DNA of 64,000 nucleotides from Ascarosepion bandense (lineage: Eukaryota > Mollusca > Cephalopoda > Sepiida > Sepiidae), in the NCBI GenBank assembly GCA_037127315.1, contig JBBBDQ010000330.1, forward strand, positions 2,973,501 through 3,037,500. The letters run 5' to 3'. Below the pieces are notes generated by a model. The model made no database searches. It was not told where the DNA came from and saw nothing but the letters and a program-made list of their open reading frames with translations. Below, piece by piece: positions 53,880 through 63,417 of this stretch (the first letter of the stretch is position 1; every line of letters starts with the position of its first letter). The position numbers and the translations under genes were made by a program.

Positions 53880-54355
53880 TTTTTTTTAAAATTATTATTT
53901 TACTACTTACTGCTTCTGAATATTTGTAAAAACAAGTGGCACAAAAAGAAAGATAGTGTTGATAAAAGGGAGAAAAAGTACTGTTTACAATTAAGATCGC
54001 TGACGTCCTTGAAGTGAGACAACGCGATCAGATATAAGGTCTTTTCTTCTTTCACTGCCACTCCACCGGCTGCTCTGTCAGCTTTAAACATTTTTCGTTA
54101 AGAACAAATTAAATATTTACTATCGAAAGTTTTCTCTTCAAAGTCGGTGTGGTCCGTTCAAAAGGGAAAAGGCTGTAATGGAAGCCTTTCTGGCAGCATG
54201 ACACCACACACACAGACACACACACAGACACACAGAAAGACACACACACAAATACACGTACATATAAAGACACACACACACACACACACCATACCACGTT
54301 GAAACACGATAATTAAGGTTCATCTTTCTCTTCACTCTCCTGCTGCTTAAATTTT
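53880..54355. other. Unassigned DNA with (CA)n tract
   Basis: CA-rich tract 54204-54290. No gene recognised. Confidence 0.35.
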
Positions 54356-54361
54356 CACTCT

Positions 54362-54663
54362 TCTTTTGTGGTGCATTGGGTAGCGGCTCGGAACGAGAAA
54401 TCGGGGAGCCGAGTTCGAATTCCAGCTGAATTCATTGCGTTCACTTACGCGCAAATACCCTTGGGAAAGGTATTAATCCGTCTCTTCCTTTCCGTTATGG
54501 GTTAAATAACAGGACAGATTGGGTTCTATAGCCTTGGTCGGCAACCAGTCTACCGCAGAAAGCAATGGCAACCTACTGCGGGATAATCTTCTACCCAGTC
54601 AGTCATGTCTCTTTCGAGACATGATCGCCCAAGCGTGCATCACGTATGGCACTTAACTAACTG
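54362..54663 (+). repeat. OR-type SINE, full length, well preserved
   Basis: Head GTGGTGCATTGGGTAGCGGC, box B-like GAGTTCGAATTCC, complete body and end CACTTAACTAACTGAC. Probably among the youngest copies. Confidence 0.9.
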
Positions 54664-54666
54664 ACT

Positions 54667-54732
54667 TATGTAGTCCCCTGTGCACCCGCGGTGGTACCGC
54701 CTTGCTTGGGGTGAAACGATTAAAAACGAAGT
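54667..54732 (+). repeat. Jockey-like LINE 3' tip
   Basis: TGTAGTCCCCTGTGCACC through CTTGCTTGGGGTGAAACGAT and TTAAAAA, the last ~65 bp of the jockey family's 3' UTR. A severely 5'-truncated insertion between two SINEs. Confidence 0.7.
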
Positions 54733-54737
54733 AACAT

Positions 54738-54998
54738 CAGTACTTAGATGGATGTCCACCTAGGAATGGTGGAAATCCCTGGTGCTGTAAGTTTAGATGT
54801 GTAAAGGGTGTGATAACAACTCGGAATTGAAAGTCAGAGAACCGAGTTCCAACTCCAGTCGTGTTTGTTTTATTAACTTATACGCAAATACCCTGGGCTT
54901 GGGAAAGGTATGAATCCACCTCTTCTCGCCCCAGTAAAAGGCTAATTAGTAAGCCTTGTGACAGTAAAAAAGGCTAATTAGTAAGCCTTGTGACAGTT
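54738..54998 (+). repeat. 5S-tRNA chimeric SINE, 5'-truncated
   Basis: Starts in the 3' half of the 5S part (AGTACTTAGATGGATGTCCA, then GGTGCTGTAAG), then the tRNA-like part with CCGAGTTCCAACTCCAG and the body. The tail has a 33-bp direct duplication (GGCTAATTAGTAAGCCTTGT twice). Confidence 0.75.
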
Positions 54999-55050
54999 AT
55001 TATTATCGCCAAATTTCCATGTAATATAAAATATATATTTTGCTTTAAAG

Positions 55051-55051
55051 A

Positions 55052-55086
<35 letters not shown>

Positions 55087-55098
55087 GCAGTCTCTTCA

Positions 55099-55133
<35 letters not shown>
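55051..55133. repeat. (CTAT)n microsatellite, duplicated block
   Basis: Two CTAT runs each followed by CGCAGTCTCTTCATAT. Confidence 0.9.
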
Positions 55134-55134
<1 letters not shown>

Positions 55135-55327
55135 GCAGTCTCTTCATATCTCTCTATCTACACTAACGTTACCGTTCAACAAACACACGCATTTATACAC
55201 TTTACCATTCAAGATTTCTCACATATATACCAAAAATATCGTTCATCGTTTTAATAGACTTGATACGCGCATATATGTGAACAGACATGTTCACATATAT
55301 GTGAACAGACATGCGTTTATTTTATTT

Positions 55328-56800
55328 TATTTTTTTTTTAATCATTTCATCCCAAGCAAGGCATTCCACTGCCACTATTGCGCTTGGGGCTACATAGGGG
55401 AAGGTAAAGAGAGAGAGTGGTTAGATATAGGAAATGTCAAAAGGAGGGTCATAGATGGGTAAGGATACGGAGGCTGGGTAGATGGGAAGAGTGTTTGAAA
55501 GAATGGAGGCGAGTTAGTGTGCTAGGAGGTGTCTATTGACCTTACATTTAATCTCCTGGAGATTGTAGCCATCGGGGAAGCAATCATGTGGCAGAGAATT
55601 CCACAGTCGGGAAGAGCGAGAAAGGAAACTGTTGGAGTAGAAATTACGGTTGCATTTTATTGGTTTCACTGTAAAAGGGTGGGATCTAGTTGCTAATCTA
55701 GTATCTCGTGCAAATTCGAACTTAGAGGGCACCAGTGATCTAAGTTCATCGGAGCAGAAGCCGTGAAAGTATTTATAGAAGAGACACAGGGAAGCCACGT
55801 CGCGCCGGTGAGAGAGGGGCTGCAAGCGTTCTGCCAAGTCGGTATCGATTACATTACAGTCTCTCTGTTGTACTTTGTCGAGAAGCCCGAGGAGAAGAGC
55901 AGGGGCACCCGACCAGATATGGCAGCAGTATTCAATGCACAGGCGTATGGTAGACTTATATATGTGCAGGATAGATTCAGACGGAAAAAAACTTCCGGGC
56001 CCTGCACAGAGAACCGACTTTCTTAGCAGCGGATTTAGCAATGGATTCGATATAGTCATTCCATTTGAGGTCCACTGAGAGTGTGAGACCAACGAGGCGT
56101 AGTGTTTTACTCTCTGGGAGGCGAGCCTGGTCCATGCTAATGGGAGGTAGATGCGATTGTCTGTGATGGTTAATTGATAGCAGCTTCGTTTTAGAGGCAT
56201 TAAAATTTACGAGCCATTTCTTACCGCAGTACACTACGGATTGGAGGTCCTTATCAAGCTCGGCTGTAAGGTTAGCTTTGTCGCCCACACCAGATTTTTG
56301 ATCGAGGCGAGAGTAAACTGTGGTGTCATCGGCGTACATACCTACTTGGGATCTTATGGTATCAGGGAGATTATTAATGTAGATCAGAAAGAGCGTAGGA
56401 CCTAGGATAGAGCCTTGAGGGACACCCGCGTTCGTGTGGTAGTTCTGGGAGGCATATCCGTTTAATACCACCTTCAATGTGCGGTTAGAGAGGAATGACT
56501 GGATTAGTTCAAACAAATATCCAGTTATACCATAGCTCCGCAGTTTGCATAGAAGACCAGCATGCCAAACTCTGTCGAACGCTTTAGAGATATCCAAGGT
56601 AACGGTTCGGGCTTCGCCATTCTTCTCGAGTGCCTGGTATATATACTCGGTGATGGTCGTTAGCATATCAGCAGTAGATCTGGTGAAGCGGGAACCATAC
56701 TGCTTGTCCGAGAGGAGCCTGTGTGCTGTGAGATGCTGAACCACCTCGGCGTTGATAATAGCTTCGAACACTTTGCCAAAATTCGGAAGAAGGCTGATAG
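55328..56800 (-). pseudogene. Jockey-like LINE, 5'-truncated copy with poly(A)
   Basis: The minus-strand frame 56771-55977 encodes RT from the MFEAIINAEVV block through ALDISKAFDRVWH-type motif A (here TLDISKAFDRVWH), GVPQGSILGPTLFLIYINN and the intact YADDTTVYS, then shifts near 56000 to the frame 56200-55514 with ILHIYKSTIRLCIEYCCHIW and the conserved RLWNSLPHDCFPDGYN end. The 3' UTR ends in TGAAATGATTAAAAAAAA. The endonuclease is missing through 5' truncation. Only one clear frameshift, so it is fairly young. Confidence 0.9.
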
Positions 56801-56803
56801 CTG

Positions 56804-57335
56804 ATTTTTAACGTATCATTTTGAAAATAAATTAAAAGCAAAGACTCTATGTGACATCGGATGTAAGATTGCGATATTTATCTTTGATACTCAGAACAGA
56901 AAGAAAAAATTGTATAAAAACCAATAGGGGGAGTGTATAAAGAGGCAAGAAAAACGATAAAAAGAAATAACCACAATATTCTACATATATACACATGTGC
57001 ACTGGCACAGACGCGTACTCAGGTACTTACGCACACAGGGATACACAAGAAGAAAAAATCAGCCTTGCACCAATAATAATGCATAAATTATTTTTAAGAT
57101 TTAATATAAAAGGGAGAAAATAAGCAATCAATTGCTGATACCCTCTGAAATAAATAAACGGAGCGTCTACTCGAATACGATTATCAACTAAAAATAAAGT
57201 TTAAAGTAACAAACTTACAAGGTCTGAACCTTTTCCTATCCAGTAATGTGTTGAATGTGTTTGTCTAGTAGCATTTGTTTTTTACTGTCCCATCGATTTC
57301 GACAAGTGAGGAACCGACAGCCTCAAACATTTTTT
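56804..57335. other. Unassigned AT-rich DNA
   Basis: Includes a minus-strand GTAGATGCTCTG-family fragment at about 57160-57235. Otherwise nothing recognised. Confidence 0.35.
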
Positions 57336-57340
57336 TACCT

Positions 57341-57546
57341 TGGGAAAGGTATTAATCCCACTCTTTCTTCCAGTTATGGGTTAAATAACAGGACAGATTG
57401 AGTTCTATAGCCTTGGCTGGCAACCAGTCTACTGCAGAAAGCAATGGCAACCTACTGCGGGATAATCTTCTGCCCAGTCAGTCATGTTTCTTTTGAGACA
57501 TGATCGGCCAAGCGTGTTTCACGTATGGCACTTAACTGAGTGACTG
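57341..57546 (+). repeat. OR-type SINE, 5'-truncated
   Basis: From CCTTGGGAAAGGTATTAATC to the CACTTAACTGAGTGACTGAC end. Confidence 0.85.
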
Positions 57547-57570
57547 ACCATTTACTCATCTCGTGTGCGA

Positions 57571-57573
<3 letters not shown>

Positions 57574-57624
<51 letters not shown>
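57574..57624. repeat. (TG)n microsatellite
   Basis: Long pure TG run. Confidence 0.9.
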
Positions 57625-57629
<5 letters not shown>

Positions 57630-57639
57630 CAGCAAAAAA

Positions 57640-58508
57640 TTACAAACAATTATGCAAATAAACTTTAATTATTATTCTGGCAAGTGTACGGATAATAAAT
57701 CAAATCTGGTATCTGTTTCGTTCACTTCACACTAATGCCTTTAAAAAATGCGTGAATCTATCTTCCTCTGTATCTGGATTAAATAGCAAGGTAGGCTGGG
57801 ATCTCTTACCTTGGGCGGCAGCCAGTCTCAGAGAACAAAAAAAAAAATGAATGCAAATCTCCATTAACCTTATTCACATCTTAGGGTGAAAAGTAAACCC
57901 AACACAAATCTAGTGGGAAACCCTTAACATTTGTGTCCGGTTTAGATTACGCAACGCGCCACCTTTTAGCAAATTCTGCAACTGCTTTGGTACCAAAATG
58001 ATTTACCATTTCGTTTTGACTTTAGTGACAGTTCCAAGAGGTGGATCTCGACATCTGAATAATCCAACATTTTCATATTTTTCGCCCTGTGTTATATTAT
58101 AGTTCAATGTAACGAAGGGAAACTAACTCAACGAATTATTTCGATAGATCGAAATGAAATTGAAAAACGGAATTTGTTAGAAAGAATTAAGATATGTGTG
58201 ACTGGTACGATAAAGGTTGTTTTTTTGTTATTTACCTGCACCCCCATTAAAGTGTGATAGGGCACAAAGTCTTCTATTTTTTTTTTTTTTTATATATACG
58301 GGTCCATATGGACCAAAAGAAAAAAAAGTCCCTATAACCATTGTCACGCTGCATCGATTTTACATAGATTCACTTCTTCTAATGAAGAAGGTGTTGCCGA
58401 AGGGTTAAAATCTTCGGGACCAAGCGCCTTTTCCAATGTAAAATGAGACGAACAGATACTGCGCTTTCATTCCTAAATCACTTTTTACTGAACAAAACTA
58501 AACTCAAA
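57640..58508. other. Unassigned DNA with hairpin cluster
   Basis: Three short hairpins stand close together: GGTCCATATGGACC at about 58302, CTTCTTC/GAAGAAG around 58374-58391, and CCGAAG/CTTCGG around 58398-58418. No ORF of note. Confidence 0.4.
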
Positions 58509-58513
58509 ACTAA

Positions 58514-58790
58514 TTGCCATATCATGTTGAAACACCGGTTCTTGTTCGATCACCGAACATAAGCAACTTCAAGACTGGTCATTGCCAAGATGGGTAACCG
58601 CTTGGGAATACCAGTTGCAGTAAGCTTGGATGTCCGAGGGCTGTAATGGATAATAGCTTGTAATTGTTAATGGGAGAACAGTTGGGTTCGTTATATTCCC
58701 TTACACGCACTCTAGAAAAAGATTGAATCCATCTCTTCTCCTCCATCTATGGGTTAATTAGTAATTATCACTAAATCATTATTATCGAGA
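58514..58790 (+). repeat. 5S-tRNA chimeric SINE, full 5S head
   Basis: The 5S-like part 58514-58622 shows CCATATCATGTTGAAACACC, GATCACCGAACATAAGCAAC and GATGGGTAACCGCTTGGGAA, i.e. the internal control region and 3' domain of 5S rRNA with small deletions. The tRNA-like part (GGCTGTAATGGATAATAG) and a shortened body follow, ending in a CTATGGGTTAATTAGTAAT-type tail. Confidence 0.8.
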
Positions 58791-58799
58791 AAAAATGCG

Positions 58800-59360
58800 A
58801 AAGTTGATAAGCTGTAGAAAACAAATCAATCAGAACTGATTATAGAAAATAATTGCAAGTGAAAATAATGTGTATAAGCCCTGCCACTTGACTTAACTCT
58901 ATTTTCAAATGTTAACATCAAAATATTGACTTTATACATATATCTGCATACATGTCTTTTTAATTTTTCAGAGAAATTAAATGTTCTGCTGTATTATAAT
59001 TTGTTAGCACCTATCACAGTAAAGTAATTATAAAGCTGCGTAAAAGTTAATTTCTCTGAAAAATTAAAATAAGTTTCTTCTCTCGCACGTCTCGCTTATA
59101 AAACTCCCATCTGGCTTCTTGCTTTCTAGTCATGTTTTATCTTCAAAAATTTAAATACTATGTCGACTATAAATCATTATCTGTTGTCTTCATTCTTCCT
59201 GTTCTTTTATTGTTCTCTCTCCTTAATATTTTTCTTTTTCTTACATTCTTTCACGCTCAGCAACCGCCTGCTTCTGAGCGGGTTTATGGCTTTGCTTAAA
59301 CTAAAATGATCAAAAATAAAATATGTAAATATACGTTTACAATCTATTAAGTGTTTAGTT
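58800..59360. other. Unassigned AT-rich DNA
   Basis: Contains an inverted pair TTTAATTTTTCAGAGAAATTAA (58958-58980) and TTAATTTCTCTGAAAAATTAAA (59047-59068) about 70 bp apart. No gene seen. Confidence 0.35.
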
Positions 59361-59364
59361 TATT

Positions 59365-59655
59365 TTTGTTTTTTTTTAATCATTTCACCCCAAGCAAGGC
59401 ATTCCACTGCCACTATTGTGCATGGGGCTACATAGGGGAACTTAAAGAGAAGGAGTGGTTAGACATAGGGAATGTCAGGAGGAAAGTGACAGATGAGTAA
59501 GGATACCGAAGATGAGGGTTGGGCAGATGGGAAGAGTGTTTGATAGAATGGGAGCAGGTTAGTGTGTTAGGAGGTGTCTATTGACCTTACATTTAAACTC
59601 CTGGAGATTGTAGCCGTCGGGGAAGCAATCGTGTGGAAGGGAATTCCGCAGTTGT
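59365..59655 (-). pseudogene. Jockey-like LINE 3' fragment
   Basis: The minus strand carries the last ~30 codons (RNSLPHDCFPDGYNLQEFKC) and the 3' UTR ending in GAAATGATTAAAAAAAAA. 5'-truncated. It was inserted separately from the long copy that follows. Confidence 0.85.
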
Positions 59656-59750
59656 AAAACTGCTTCTACACGGAAGTATGTCAAATTGTGTTGCAACGCT
59701 TCTGAGGCCGATCCTGCCATAATATGATCTACAAAGAAAAATGCCGGTGT

Positions 59751-62700
59751 TCTTTTTTTTTTTTTTTTTTTAATCATTTCACCCCGAGCAAGGCAGAAAC
59801 GCCACTGATGTGCAGGGGGTTACATAAATGTAGAAAGATTAATTAGAAAAGAGTGAGGAGTACAAGCTAGTTAGAAAGGAACAATAGAAAACTGAGAAAG
59901 CAGGTGCAATGACAGGTACATGGGCGGAGAGAAAGGGAAGGTTATACAGGGGAGGGGAGAGAGCTAGAGGCCAGTGGTTAGTAGGTGAGTATTAACTTTG
60001 CTTTTAAATTTCTGGAGGTCGTAGCCGTCAGGAAAGCAAGAATACGGGAGTGAGTTCCACAGGCGGGAAGTGCGAGAGAGGAAGCTGCTGGAGTAGAATT
60101 GTCGTCTGCGTTTGGCTAACCTGACTGTGAATGGGTGGGACCCAGTTGCCAGTCTGGTTGAACGGGTAAACACCTGTTGAGGAGGCATCAGTGACTTAAG
60201 CTCATCCGAGCAGAAGCCATGAAGGTATTTATAGAAGAGACAGAGGGAGGCCACATTTCGACGATGGGAAAGTGGCTGCAGACGAGTCGCCAGATCAGAA
60301 CCTATCACATTACAGACTCTCCTTTGGAGCTTGTCGAGAACACTGAGGAGAACGGCAGGGGCACCTGACCATAAATGGCAGCAGTACTCCATGCACGGAC
60401 GGATGGTTGACTTGTATATATGCAGGATGGATTCAGGTGGAAAAAACATCCTGGATCGACATAGTGACCCAATCTTCTTAGCAGTAGATTTTGCTATGGA
60501 TTCAATATAGTGCTTCCATTTGAGGTCTGAGGACAGGGTAAGTCCGAGGAGGCGTAGTGTATTACTCTCCGGGAGAATCATCTGGTCCATGCTTATGGGA
60601 GGCAGAAGAGGTTGCCTGTAATGGTTGACAGACAACAGCTTGGTCTTCGAGGAATTGAAGTTGACAAGCCACTTCTTGCCCCAGTTCACCACAGAGTGTA
60701 GATCCCGCTCAAGGTCAGCAGCGAGATTTTGTCTGTCCGCCACGACAGGTTTCTTACTGGAGCGGGAGTATATTGTAGTGTCATCTGCGTAGATGCCTAC
60801 TTGGGACCTGATCTCATCTGGGAGGTCGTTGATGAAAATAAGGAAGAGCGTTGGGCCCAGGATAGAGCCTTGTGGGACACCAGCATTCGTGCTGTAGGAC
60901 GAAGAGGCACGCCCATTCAGAACGACCTTCATTTTGCGGTTATTTAAGAAAGATTGGATTAGGTCAAGCAGGCGACCGGTAATACCATAACCGCGTAGTT
61001 TGCATAGGAGGCCAGGGTGCCAAACCCTGTCGAAAGCCTTGGAGATATCCAGAGCAACCGCGCGAGCCTCGTCAGACTCATCAAGGGCCTGTAGCATGTA
61101 CTCCGTTACAGTAGTTAGCAGGTCGGCTGTGGACCTGTCAAATCGGAATCCATATTGCCTGTCGGAGAACAGTTTGTGGGCGGTGAGATGATGAACTATT
61201 TCAGCATTTATTATAGCCTCGAACACTTTCCCGAATATTGGTAGAAGACTGATCGGGCGATAGTTGGATGGGTCCGAGGGTTCACCACAGTTCTTAAAGA
61301 CAGGAACGACTGAGGAGAATTTCCAGCATGCAGGAAAGCAGGAAGCAGAAAGGCAGTAGTTAAACAGTTTAGAGAGGACAGGGGAAAGTTCAGGGACACA
61401 CCTCTTAAGGACTATCACCGGGATTCCATCGTCTCCACATGCCTTATGGGGGTCGAGTTTTGAAATTACTCTGGATACTATTGTCGGGGTAATATATACG
61501 TCATGCAGTTTGGCCTCAGTTCTAATAGGGAAGTCGGGTGGGTGCACTCCGGACGAGTCGAGTGTGGAGTTGGATGAGAATCTGCGGGCAAAGCACTCAG
61601 CTTTCTCAGCAGATGACGTGAGAACGTCAAATCCATGGATTAAGGGAGGTATTGAGGATTTCCTATTGTTGAGCACCCGTTTACAAATCCTCCAATAGTC
61701 CTTGGAGCCGAACTTGCGGTCAGCTATGTGCTGTCGCATTCTCTCCGCAAACAACTGTTTGGCGTCATTTAGGGTTCTCTTGCACTCACTGCGAGCGGAT
61801 GTGAACAGGCGCCTATTGTGATCAGTTGGCTGTCTCTGGAATAGATGGAAGTAATGGTTCCTGTGGGCAATGGCGGCTGAGCAGGCCGGAGAGAACCACG
61901 GAGAGGAATGAGGTTTTAAGCAATACTTCCTGGTGGGTATGAAGGCATCAATGCCAGCTTTCACCCATGACGAGACCTCAGAGGCACAGTCATCAACTGA
62001 TAGGTCAAACACTTTTCCCCAGGGGACGTCGCAGAGGAAATCGCGAAAGGCATCCCAGTCAGCTTTTTGGTAGAGGTAGGAGGTTCTATGAGTAGGGGGA
62101 TCCTGGGGGGAGTGAGATTGGAAAGAAATACTGAGGGAGACTACAGCGTGGTCGGAGTTGCCGAGAGGGCAAAGCTGCGAGACTTGACAGGCGTCGGGCG
62201 CAGAGGTGAAACATATATCTAGCAGTGAGGAATGACCCGAGGGTGTGCTTGGGAAGCGAGTGGGGAAGTCCACCACTTGCGTAAGGGATTGGGAAATAGC
62301 AAAGTTCACGGCGTGAATGCCCGCCGAATCAGTAACAGCGTTTTCAAGCCACTCAGAGTGATGGGCATTGAGGTCTCCAAATACAAATATGTGGGCAAAT
62401 GGGTGATAGGAAATAGCCTTATCTATGTCGTCGGCAATGCTATCTAGTAGGGAGCAGTCAGGAGAGGAGGGAGAACGGTAAAGGAAGAATAGGTAGCTAA
62501 CCGAACTGAGGAGAGACAAGCGGAGACATATGTATTGGTGGTCAGTAGATTCGAGTGAAGTCACCCTAGTTATGGGGAGGTGTTCGCTGACATAAACACC
62601 CAGCCCATGCATGTGGACAGTAGAATCCTTCCTTAAAAGGGGAAGATAACCAGGGATGAAGAGGTCAGAGGAGGGAATAGCTGAGTTGAGGTTAGTTTCG

Positions 62701-63329
62701 CAGAGCGCGAGGATGTCTGGGGACTTTTCATGCAGGAACGCTTCTACACTAGCAAAGTTAGTACGAATGCCTCGGATATTAGTGAAGGAGAGGTTAATGG
62801 GCTTAGGTGGTTTGGATTTAGCTGGTTTAGGGTCATTTCTGTTTTGTCTTGTCATGTTTTTTGTTTATAGAAAGGGACCTAGGGTAGAGGATACAGGCGG
62901 TCATTACCCACGATCTGTGCTGGGAGGGAGACTGGCTAGGGCTGCAACAAGGTGTGGCCTCGGGGTTGCCCACCGAAAGCGCTTGCAGGGACACCTATCC
63001 ATGCGCGACATGGCACTACAAGAACCCCGATATTATACAACTGTTGATCAGAGCAGCCGCTCTTGACGCTACGCAAGAGTTAGGGCTCCTAACTACCAGT
63101 CGGAAGCAGCAACCAGGAAACTGCCAACCTGGTACCCTCACAGTGATGAGCCATTGCCACCAACCGGCCAGATCGCAGGAAACTCACGGAAGCACCAGTA
63201 CCAAGGTCTGAAGAGAGGAGTGAAAACCGGAAACCACATCCTAAACAGGAAACAAGGAACGAGCCTCTACTCCAGTTCAATAGACGTGGGAGGAGTATAG
63301 ACCGGGCGATAGTGTGACCTATCTACTCC

Positions 63330-63333
<4 letters not shown>
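59751..63333 (-). mobile_element. Jockey-like LINE, near full length
   Basis: Minus-strand element: 5' region 63333-62856, one long ORF, a 3' UTR of ~190 bp ending GGGTGAAATGATTAAAAA, and a poly(A) of about 20. The 5' region meets a 30-nt poly(T) (minus sense) at 63334-63363. No upstream ORF1 of useful size is visible. Confidence 0.8.
59964..62855 (-). CDS. Jockey-like LINE endonuclease-reverse transcriptase
   Basis: Intact 963-codon ORF. The N-terminal AP-like endonuclease spans ~20-245: SFTNIRGIRTNFASVEAFL, ALCETNLN (metal-binding E ~53), VFGDLNAHHSEW (~160), and the terminal GNSDHAVV with its SDH motif (~235). The RT domain spans ~500-780: FPACWKFSSVVPVFKNCGE, NYRPISLLPIFGKVFE, motif A ALDISKAFDRVWH (~600), motif B NAGVPQGSILGPTLF (~658), motif C YADDTTIYS (~688). 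A C-terminal region with IHIYKSTIRPCMEYCCHLW and RLWNSLPYSCFPDGYD follows. The enzyme nicks the target and copies the element RNA in place. The start is supported by an in-frame TAA four codons upstream of the ATG. All catalytic residues are present, so this is the best candidate for an active LINE in the window and a possible helper for the truncated copies nearby. Confidence 0.93.
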   Translation of the reverse strand: MTRQNRNDPKPAKSKPPKPINLSFTNIRGIRTNFASVEAFLHEKSPDILALCETNLNSAIPSSDLFIPGYLPLLRKDSTVHMHGLGVYVSEHLPITRVTSLESTDHQYICLRLSLLSSVSYLFFLYRSPSSPDCSLLDSIADDIDKAISYHPFAHIFVFGDLNAHHSEWLENAVTDSAGIHAVNFAISQSLTQVVDFPTRFPSTPSGHSSLLDICFTSAPDACQVSQLCPLGNSDHAVVSLSISFQSHSPQDPPTHRTSYLYQKADWDAFRDFLCDVPWGKVFDLSVDDCASEVSSWVKAGIDAFIPTRKYCLKPHSSPWFSPACSAAIAHRNHYFHLFQRQPTDHNRRLFTSARSECKRTLNDAKQLFAERMRQHIADRKFGSKDYWRICKRVLNNRKSSIPPLIHGFDVLTSSAEKAECFARRFSSNSTLDSSGVHPPDFPIRTEAKLHDVYITPTIVSRVISKLDPHKACGDDGIPVIVLKRCVPELSPVLSKLFNYCLSASCFPACWKFSSVVPVFKNCGEPSDPSNYRPISLLPIFGKVFEAIINAEIVHHLTAHKLFSDRQYGFRFDRSTADLLTTVTEYMLQALDESDEARAVALDISKAFDRVWHPGLLCKLRGYGITGRLLDLIQSFLNNRKMKVVLNGRASSSYSTNAGVPQGSILGPTLFLIFINDLPDEIRSQVGIYADDTTIYSRSSKKPVVADRQNLAADLERDLHSVVNWGKKWLVNFNSSKTKLLSVNHYRQPLLPPISMDQMILPESNTLRLLGLTLSSDLKWKHYIESIAKSTAKKIGSLCRSRMFFPPESILHIYKSTIRPCMEYCCHLWSGAPAVLLSVLDKLQRRVCNVIGSDLATRLQPLSHRRNVASLCLFYKYLHGFCSDELKSLMPPQQVFTRSTRLATGSHPFTVRLAKRRRQFYSSSFLSRTSRLWNSLPYSCFPDGYDLQKFKSKVNTHLLTTGL

Positions 63334-63363
<30 letters not shown>
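63334..63363. repeat. Poly(A) run (plus strand)
   Basis: Thirty A residues on the plus strand. Either the tail of a plus-strand insertion or the target A-tract at the 5' end of the minus-strand LINE. Confidence 0.9.
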
Positions 63364-63365
<2 letters not shown>

Positions 63366-63381
63366 TACAAACTTACAAAAG

Positions 63382-63417
63382 TGGAGTTTAACTAAGTTTT
63401 AACTTAGTTAAACTCCA
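63382..63417. repeat. Perfect 17-bp palindrome
   Basis: TGGAGTTTAACTAAGTT and its exact complement separated by TT. Confidence 0.95.

Noticed and set aside
54060..54300. CA-rich ORFs on the minus strand
   Set aside because: Simple-sequence artefacts.
37800..54700. Regularly spaced similar blocks that might suggest a CRISPR-like array
   Set aside because: These are dispersed eukaryotic SINE copies in both orientations, without short repeats and spacers.
62656..63211. Plus-strand ORFs opposite and upstream of the jockey-like ORF
   Set aside because: Antisense shadows and 5' region sequence of the LINE; no motif seen.
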